The notes under the pieces: model-generated
What the model was told of the DNA's origin: nothing
The model's database searches: none
The model's input: only the letters and a program-made list of their open reading frames with translations
Shown: one piece after another, positions 58,201 to 64,000 of the stretch
Layout: the number at the start of each line of letters is the position of its first letter
Numbering within the stretch: the stretch's first letter is position 1
Made by a program: the position numbers and the translations under genes
NCBI GenBank assembly: GCA_013399875.1
Contig: VXAZ01001749.1
Span: forward strand, 157,429 to 221,428
Reading direction: 5' to 3'
Length of the DNA: 64,000 nucleotides
Source: Gymnorhina tibicen
Taxonomy: Eukaryota; Chordata; Aves; Passeriformes; Artamidae

Positions 58201-61200
58201 AACGTGCAGCAACACGCACAAGCCTGAACAAAGCACAAGCGGCATCTGCCCCAGTCACAGGAAGGAGAGTTTAACATTTCCCACCCTGCCTGTCTGAGCT
58301 ATCTTTCCAGGGCCCGGGTAGCTCAGGAAGAAGCATCACTAAGACACAGCAAGCCACCACTCGCGGATCTCAAAATTTCATTGTGCCTTTTCCAGTGAAG
58401 CTTGACAAGGGTGTTATAACCTAATTTCTGCTGCAGCAGTGCCCCGAGCCAGCTGCAAGGACTGCGAGCTTGAGGAGGCCAGCACTGCCAGGGAGATCCT
58501 GGAAAGCCTCTGTGCCAATGATTTTGGTGAGTACCCTCCTTCTCCTCTCAATTCCCTCCAAGCAGTGGCATGGACAGCAAATAGCTTTGCCATAATATAT
58601 TGACTTGGAGAAACTGCAGCTTTTACAGCACATCCCAAGATTTTCAGTTTCCACCTTACCTGTGAGGTAGCAGGAGGGCCCAGCTCCTGGCAGCACTGAA
58701 AGTGAAGACCTGCTTCATTTCTGTGGGCTCTGATTTGGTTTTGGTCTGTGACTGCTAAAAACAAGCAGTACTCTGGTTTTCCCTTGCAGACAAACATTTC
58801 AATCAATGCCTATAAGAATCTTTAGCAAATTCCACACCAGATATTTCAAACTTTAGTACTGTTGTTCTAGTATTGTGACTCTCCCTCTCCTAGCCCAAGC
58901 AAGCAGCAGCACTGGCTCTGCTTAACCAGCTGGCAGGAAGTTTTCAAGCAACTGTCCTGAATTCAGGCACACAAATAGAAAAATAAAAAGATTTTTCAAT
59001 AAAAGAAAAAAGGTTACAAATCCTGAGCAGCTGCCAGTCATGTCAGTTCCTGAAATCCCTGCTCAGAGAAAAGTTAAGTAATTTGCACAAGACCAGGACT
59101 TTGATGCATCTGCTTGCTTGTGCCCATGATTCCTCCAGGGTTTCTGCAGTGGTGCTGATACATCTTTGCCACTCTTAGGAGGGAAATGGATTGAGGGAGA
59201 AGGAGGTCTTTTCTCCCAAGTAACAAGAACAAGAGGAAATCACTTCAAGTTGCAATGGAGAGGTTCAGATTGGGTAATAGGAAAAATTTCTGTACCAAAA
59301 GAATTATCAAGCACTGGAACAGGCTGCCCAGGGAAGGGGTTGAGTCACCACCCCTGAAGGTATTTGTAAGACATGTAGATGTGGCAGTTGAGGACATTTT
59401 TAATGGTGAACTGGGCAGTGCTGGGTCAGTGGTTGAACTTGATCGTTGAGGTATTTTCCAACCTAAATAATTCTGTGATTCTAAGAACAGTGTTCACTAC
59501 TGGAAACTAACCTCAAATGAGAACTTTTACAAGCTCACTGCAATTACAAAAGCTCGGACAGATACCTCCCATTAGAGAGACAGCAGAGAAGCCTTGGGCT
59601 GGCTGTATGTGAAGTAGGTGAGAGCTATGAAGAGTTAACAGAACTCACAGCTCTTTTTCCATCCCCTGCAGCAGTGAAAATCCGAATCCTGAGGAAGAAC
59701 ACCACCACCACCATCTCGGACTTCGACCTGGATCCCTCCAAGGTGGAGGTGCTGAAGCATGGGCCGCTCCTCAGAACTGAAATCCCTGCCAGGCTCCAGC
59801 AGTGGCTGGACATAGATGCCACCTGTGCCCACAACATCATGCGAGGCACTCATGCAGGGGTCTTCGTTGTAAGTGGTGAAGTACAAAGCGACAAAGTGGT
59901 GGTGAACAAGGCCTATGCCTGGCAGAAGAGGAACAGGAACCTGCACCAGGCGGTGCGGAGGTGGAAACATCACCGCTGCCCCGAACAGCCGGGACAGAAG
60001 GTCTGAAAAATCTCAATTCCAGCAATAAGAAACTGCTCCCTTCCCTATGGCTAGAAAACTCCTTTCCCTTGCAGGTGATGTTTTGGAGATGTACAGTCAT
60101 ATTTCTAGGTGATTTGAAGCAGTCATAGTGCACAGATAGGGCTTCGCTACAGATCCCTGTTTTACCAAGACAGAGCTTAAGGATGCAGGTTTAACGTGTT
60201 CCTCTCACAAGGCTCTGTAGATCCAGGACGTGCAATGTTCAGCTTTGTGCAGGATCCAACATCACAACAAAACCTAACTGTGCAGGTGAGGACAAACTAG
60301 AAGAAATCTTTAATAACAGTTTCTTCTAGTTCTCATTATCAGAGCTGGTATTTCAGATTCATTATTTGACCCTGAGACATTGATGCCGTCCAAGTGCCTG
60401 CTTGCTTTCCATCCAGAGATTACATGAAAGTCTCCCTGACTGCGAAGTGATACTTTATGTAATGGAGCAAATACTTTACTCTTGAACAGTCCGAGGTAAA
60501 TTAACTGGGAGAGGAACCCACCCCGGCTATGCCCAGCCCCTTAAAAACTACATGCCGAACTCTGCTCTTGAGTCAGGCTGTCCCTTCCTTCGCTGAGAGT
60601 TGATGAGCATCCACACAGGCAAAAGGAAACAGCCATTCTCAAGCAGGAAAGGCACAGAGCAGATAGCTGAGGGCTTCTGCATAGCAGGGAAAACTATTTT
60701 TCAACATCAGAAATGCAGTATGGATCAGAAGATTCTGGTAACTGGGGATATCACAAGAACGTTGAGAGAAGCAGAGCATGAGTGAGACATCAGCTGTTCA
60801 AAGCTCTGCTTTGGTGTGAACAGCAGCTTTGCTTAGGACTGGGAGGTGAGTCCCAGCCCCAGCACAAGATATTGCAGTTCTGATATGGGAGCAGGGGAGA
60901 AACGTTCCACAGCTGCCTGCCCTTCCACCCGTACACAAGGAAGATAGAAAATATGGGAAAACTCAGTCTCACCAAGTTCTCTGCAGCTCACTCTGTCACC
61001 CAAGCAGGACTGTCACTCCCTGCAGGGGTACACACTGTGCTCCAGACCACAGAGCAGAAAACAGCAAATCCCCAAATGAGGAAATGAGTTGGATTTCTAC
61101 CACCTAACAAAGCACTGTCCATGGAAAGTTTTCTATATTGGCTGAAACCTGTGGCTGAAATAAAAAAAAATACAAGGGAAAACAGCCTTTGGGAGGAATG

Positions 61201-63671
61201 CTTTCTGCCTTGTTGGTGATGCCTGTGCAAAGACAGCTGCAGGCTGCTGGAGACACATTGCCTCCCCGTGCTCACAAGGCACACCAACAGCCCATGCTCT
61301 GGGCTCCTCCTCACACTGGTGTGGGCTGAAATGAGTGCTCAGACACACACACTGCAATTCAGCTGCGCCCTGACATTTGTGCAGTGATTACTTCTCTTCC
61401 CTGAGGCTCAGAAGACAAACACAGTGAAATTTCCTATTTTTATTCCTCCCCACTGTCTTGTCTTAAAAACTGCAGCCCAATCCACAGAATCTGCTGTCTG
61501 GTGGTCCCTGCAATGGCAATATCTTCTGAACAGACTGCATTTGGAAAACAGAACACATAAAAGCTCTGAAGGTTGAAAAAGCTTTGTTTGATTTGTTTTC
61601 CATTAGTAGGGCTATTTGATTACTAGTGTTTCCCAACTGAAAACTGCACAGATGGTCTGACTTACGAGCTTTAGAAATGATGCCTTGTAGCCAGAGGGGG
61701 AAAAAAATAGGGCAGGGATTTTTTCATAGTTCCATAAAATACATTTGGATTTCATGCAGATGTGACTTACCCACATTTAAAAAACAAACCTAAAGTTCCC
61801 CTACGGTGCCCAGCCCATGCTCTGAAGCCCAGAGAACACATTAAATCATTCATGAGTGTCTGCTCCTGTGGTCCCACTGCAGCCTGCTCTGCTGAAAGCA
61901 AAGATGACAGACCAGGCACTGTTTTCTTAAGTTGGCTCATGTATGCTGCAGCACTTCGTGTTAAATCCCCAGAAACTCAAGAGTCTTTGCTGAGGACTTC
62001 TGTATTTACCAAACACAGCCAAGTTAAATACACACTTCCACTAATTTAAGCAACAGAGATGCAATGAATTAGTTTTCTTAAACCAGTCGAATTAGATTGG
62101 TACTGCTTGCATAGATAAGAGAAGTCTCTGGAAGTCTTTTAAAGTCAGAGCTGGCTCCTGGCAGGTTCATCCAAGAGATAAGAATTGTCTTGCAACTTGC
62201 AGTTTCTAAATAAGGGACTCCTTATCAGAGGACAAAGGAGAACAGACTTGTGGCATCTCAAATGGTGAATGTCTGTCACTGTCTGTGATAGCATCCTCAG
62301 GGAGCAAAGCTTCCCTCAAAACCAACAGAGGTGCTGGAACAAGAAGCTAAAAATTGCAAGATTACTGCTGCCAGGACAAACCTGCCTTTTATCATCCTCA
62401 GCACCTTCCTTGCAGGCCAGGACCAACTGTGTCACTTCAGTGGAACTGGAAAGGTTGGGAAAGAGGAAACAGGAGTTTTCCTGAGGGAAAACCAGAGCAA
62501 TTGCCTCAGACTGTGGTTCTGGTAATGACATCAGTTTTGTGATTCTGTGGGGTTATCAGCTCCAGGTTGGTGTGTCTGTTTAGTGAATCTCAGACAGAAA
62601 TCCACTAAGAAATTCATGGTGAGGTTTTCAGTGTATATGATCTATGTGAAACCAGAAAAAACCCCTCTATTTATATTATTGAGAAAGAATCTGAAAGATT
62701 CTCTACTTTCTTTTCAGAAAGAACAGGTTTTCTCTGACTTTTCAGTAGTAAGAATTTTGTAATGATTGATCCCCCCCCAAATTGTTTAGCATATTGTCAG
62801 TGGATTTTCAAAACACAGAGTTCAATTAGCGAGACTTGACCAGTGACAGCAAAACATCACAGAAAGGTAAAGAAGATTTAAAAATATCTGAAAGGCAGAT
62901 GTTGTGTGGTTGTGTATCAGAGAAGCCAAAAATAAGGATAAATCTAGAACAGAACACAAAATGGTGGAAGACTTAAAATCTATCAATTCTCCTGTAACTC
63001 ATTTCCTTGCTGAAGCACCAACACTAAATTGCTTTTTCATAATTTATTAACAAAAGTTTGGGTATCTCTTGTCCTTTCATTATATTGAGCAGCTTCTTCA
63101 TGGTTCTTGCCAGTGATTTGCTGTCTATTCCTAGTATTTTACAGAGAATCTGAAAAACCTGGAGAGGCTAATCTTCCAAATTCTTCAAAGTGGGCCATCC
63201 AGAATAAGTAACCTCTGTGAATTTTGCATCAAAATACCTTAAACGATACCATGCTCTTTTAACGCAGCCCCAAGGAGCAGCAGCACAGGCAGGTGATGCC
63301 AACACGCGGGAAGTCATCTTCCCCCGAGTGGGTGTAAGACAGCGGCGGGTGTCAGACAGACACGCACACACACATCCCGCTCCGTCGTCAGGGCGGAAAC
63401 CCCCCCGCTACCGGCGTGCCCGGGCCCGGCAGCAGCTGCCCCCGGCGGGGCCGGTACTCACCGAACAGGAGCGGCTTGAGGCTGAGGGTACGCACGGCGT
63501 GGGCCCTGCCGGGCACCAGCTCCACCCGCTGCGTGTGGCCCACCTGCGGGGAGAGCAGCGGTCAGCGGTCAGCGGCCCCGGCCCCGGCCCCGGCCCCGGC
63601 TCCGGGTCGCGGCCTTGCCTTGATGCCCTCGAGGCGCGGGAGGGCGCGGGCGGGAGGTGGCGGCGGCGGCG
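46209..63671 (-). CDS. P4HTM: P4HTM, transmembrane prolyl 4-hydroxylase (5'-partial)
   Basis: ER-membrane, Fe(II)/2-oxoglutarate-dependent prolyl 4-hydroxylase linked to HIF regulation and calcium. Minus-strand exons: 63671(gap)-63619, 63543-63462, 54127-53937, 52912-52816, 50772-50610, 48993-48808, 48379-48289, 47842-47719, 46438-46209; phases fit throughout. EF-hand loops are [12 protein letters not shown] (exon 3) and DPDGNG|VLSLEE (exons 4-5). The iron-binding HxD is the HMD of [10 protein letters not shown] (exon 6). The distal histidine and the 2-oxoglutarate lysine lie in [13 protein letters not shown] (exon 9). About 404 residues are visible against about 500 in human; the start codon and transmembrane helix are missing, presumably in the mis-sized 49-N gap. 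Intron 1 is 75 bases with a GC donor. Intron 2 (9.3 kb) contains a whole opposite-strand gene. Confidence 0.95.
54347..54497. mobile_element. Possible ancient hAT-type MITE
   Basis: About 150 bases are bounded by imperfect inverted ends: cagcagttcctaaa at the left and the complement cagcagttctcaga at the right. This resembles the CAGnGGTTCTCAAA termini of hAT-Charlie elements. Flanking 8-mers (ttttatag / ctttaccg) agree at 5 of 8 positions, a weak target-site duplication. It lies in P4HTM intron 2, 5' to the nested gene. Tentative. Confidence 0.35.
56192..56199 (+). promoter_or_regulatory. TATA box of the sizzled-like gene
   Basis: TATAAAAG in 'aggctataaaaggcatccc' lies 68 bases before the ATG at 56260. 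Initiation would be expected near 56222, giving a 5'UTR of about 40 bases. It is the only clear TATA promoter in the window, consistent with a tightly regulated developmental gene among CpG-island housekeeping genes. Confidence 0.8.
56260..60006 (+). CDS. SZL: Sizzled-like secreted Frizzled-related protein
   Basis: Secreted Frizzled-related protein. Sizzled in frog and fish is a BMP-induced inhibitor of tolloid/BMP1 proteases that stabilises chordin. Four exons: 56260-56585, 57349-57521, 58437-58526, 59672-60006; 924 nt, 307 residues. Residues 1 to about 36 form a signal peptide. The Frizzled CRD (about 43-152) holds the ten expected cysteines (43, 53, 90, 99, 106, 114, 118, 125, 142, 152). 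It has an extra C131 in [14 protein letters not shown], a position where I recall sizzled proteins, but not SFRP1/2, having Cys. A netrin-like domain follows ([11 protein letters not shown] to RRWKHHRC). Exons 3 and 4 both begin at tandem cagcag acceptors, so each may lose 3 bases. The gene lies wholly within P4HTM intron 2 on the opposite strand. Being SFRP-family is certain; sizzled rather than another member is very likely. Confidence 0.87.
59180..59482 (+). repeat. CR1 LINE 3' end
   Basis: A well-preserved CR1 tail in plus orientation: 'agtaacaagaacaagaggaa', 'gcactggaacaggctgccca', 'gtcaccacccctgaaggtat', 'gacatgtagatgtggcagtt', 'cagtgctgggtcagtggttg', ending 'aattctgtgattct', the typical CR1 terminal octamer-type repeat. 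It lies in intron 3 of the sizzled-like gene in the sense direction, and within P4HTM intron 2 in antisense. Confidence 0.95.
60007..63461. other. 3' flank of the sizzled-like gene, P4HTM intron 2
   Basis: No coding exon of either gene is seen in these 3.4 kb. Plus-strand poly(A) candidates for the sizzled-like transcript are AATAAA at 61159 and ATTAAA near 61842. Neither is close to the stop, so its 3' end is uncertain. Sequence becomes CpG-rich after about 63290 towards P4HTM exon 2. Confidence 0.5.
63544..63618 (-). other. P4HTM: 75-base GC-AG intron 1 of P4HTM
   Basis: On the minus strand exon 1 ends ...CTCGAGGGCATCAAG, followed by gcaaggccgc. The acceptor is ctctccccgcag before GTGGGCCACACG. 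The protein junction LEGIK|VGH coincides with the mammalian one. The donor is GC, not GT, within the strong GC-intron consensus AG|GCAAG. At 75 bases it is near the lower size limit for vertebrate introns. Confidence 0.8.
63574..63603 (-). repeat. GGGGCC hexanucleotide repeat in P4HTM intron 1
   Basis: Four perfect GGCCCC units on the plus strand (63574-63597) plus one variant (ggctcc) read as GGGGCC repeats on the P4HTM sense strand. Four G4 runs separated by CC are a classic G-quadruplex-forming pattern. The repeat occupies about 40 percent of the tiny intron. Confidence 0.9.
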
Positions 63672-63720
63672 NNNNNNNNNNNNNNNNNNNNNNNNNNNNN
63701 NNNNNNNNNNNNNNNNNNNN
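63672..63720. other. Assembly gap 3 (49 N)
   Basis: Unresolved bases within P4HTM exon 1, following (CGG)n-rich sequence. About 95-100 residues of the family N terminus, including the transmembrane helix and the ATG, are unaccounted for and would need roughly 300 bases. The N run must therefore underestimate the true gap. Confidence 0.9.
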
Positions 63721-63869
63721 ACGGCAACGGCCCGGCGGGCGCTGCGTCACCGCGGGGCGGGGACAGCGGCCGCGGGCGGGGACAGCGACACGAGCCCCCC
63801 ACCCCCCCTGTCCCTCCCCATCCCACTGCTAAGAAGAGCCAGGACACCGCCGAAGTTAGAAAGTCACAA
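63721..63869 (-). promoter_or_regulatory. P4HTM: Probable P4HTM upstream/promoter region
   Basis: CpG-rich sequence directly 5' of P4HTM exon 1, containing a gtgacgca CRE-like element on the minus strand near 63744. No ATG-led P4HTM coding frame is visible here, so it is more likely promoter or 5'UTR than coding. It is squeezed between gap 3 and the next gene's poly(A) signal. Confidence 0.45.
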
Positions 63870-63875
63870 TTTATT
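63870..63875 (-). terminator. Poly(A) signal of the next minus-strand gene
   Basis: AATAAA on the minus strand (plus-strand tttatt in cacaatttatttcaaa). With 63876-64000 to its right being non-coding, this fits the 3' end of a gene entering from the right edge. In mammals ARIH2 lies immediately upstream of P4HTM in the same orientation, so ARIH2 is the likely owner. No ARIH2 coding sequence is in the window to confirm it. Confidence 0.5.
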
Positions 63876-64000
63876 TCAAATAAGCCACGGGCACACCTCT
63901 GGCAACCGTCTCCCGGGCGGTTTCCGCCGCCCCTGCCCCTCTCCGGTGCCTGCGAAGAAAAGCGAGGGGTGGGAGCAGTCCTGTGCCGTCACGCACACCT

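Overview
This is vertebrate nuclear DNA, almost certainly from a bird. The genes are intron-split and closely packed. The recognisable interspersed repeats include three truncated CR1 LINE 3' ends. GC-rich CpG-island promoters are frequent, and the gene set and order match human 3p21.31 in inverted orientation. The window is draft assembly: it has three N gaps (33410-34391, 45035-45650, 63672-63720), each in a GC-rich 5' gene region.

Layout: (1) 1-17740, the 3' portion of QRICH1 (+), with its first coding exon(s) off the left edge and a long 3'UTR. (2) 19408-30620, a complete 14-exon IMPDH2 (+), 514 codons plus stop. (3) 32434-33245, NDUFAF3 (-), tail-to-tail with IMPDH2; its first exon is lost in gap 1. 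(4) 34392-37409, a GC-rich divergent promoter region followed by the microRNA pair mir-191 and mir-425 and a YY1/ETS-type promoter. (5) 37410-40843, a complete 13-exon DALRD3 (+). (6) 41983-45972, WDR6 (-), six exons, convergent with DALRD3 and interrupted by gap 2. (7) 46209-63671, P4HTM (-), nine exons, with most of exon 1 lost in gap 3. (8) Inside the 9.3 kb intron 2 of P4HTM, on the opposite strand, a complete four-exon secreted Frizzled-related gene of the sizzled type (56260-60006), with a TATA box. (9) 63870, a minus-strand poly(A) signal that probably ends the next gene (ARIH2 by synteny).

Functionally the block is a set of housekeeping genes: ER-stress transcription regulation (QRICH1), GTP synthesis (IMPDH2), complex I assembly (NDUFAF3), two cofactors of tRNA anticodon-loop methylation lying tail-to-tail (DALRD3, WDR6) and an ER prolyl hydroxylase (P4HTM). 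The exceptions are the conserved microRNA cluster and the nested developmental BMP-pathway gene. Exon boundaries were placed by hand from splice signals, reading-frame continuity and remembered family sequences. No alignment or search was run.
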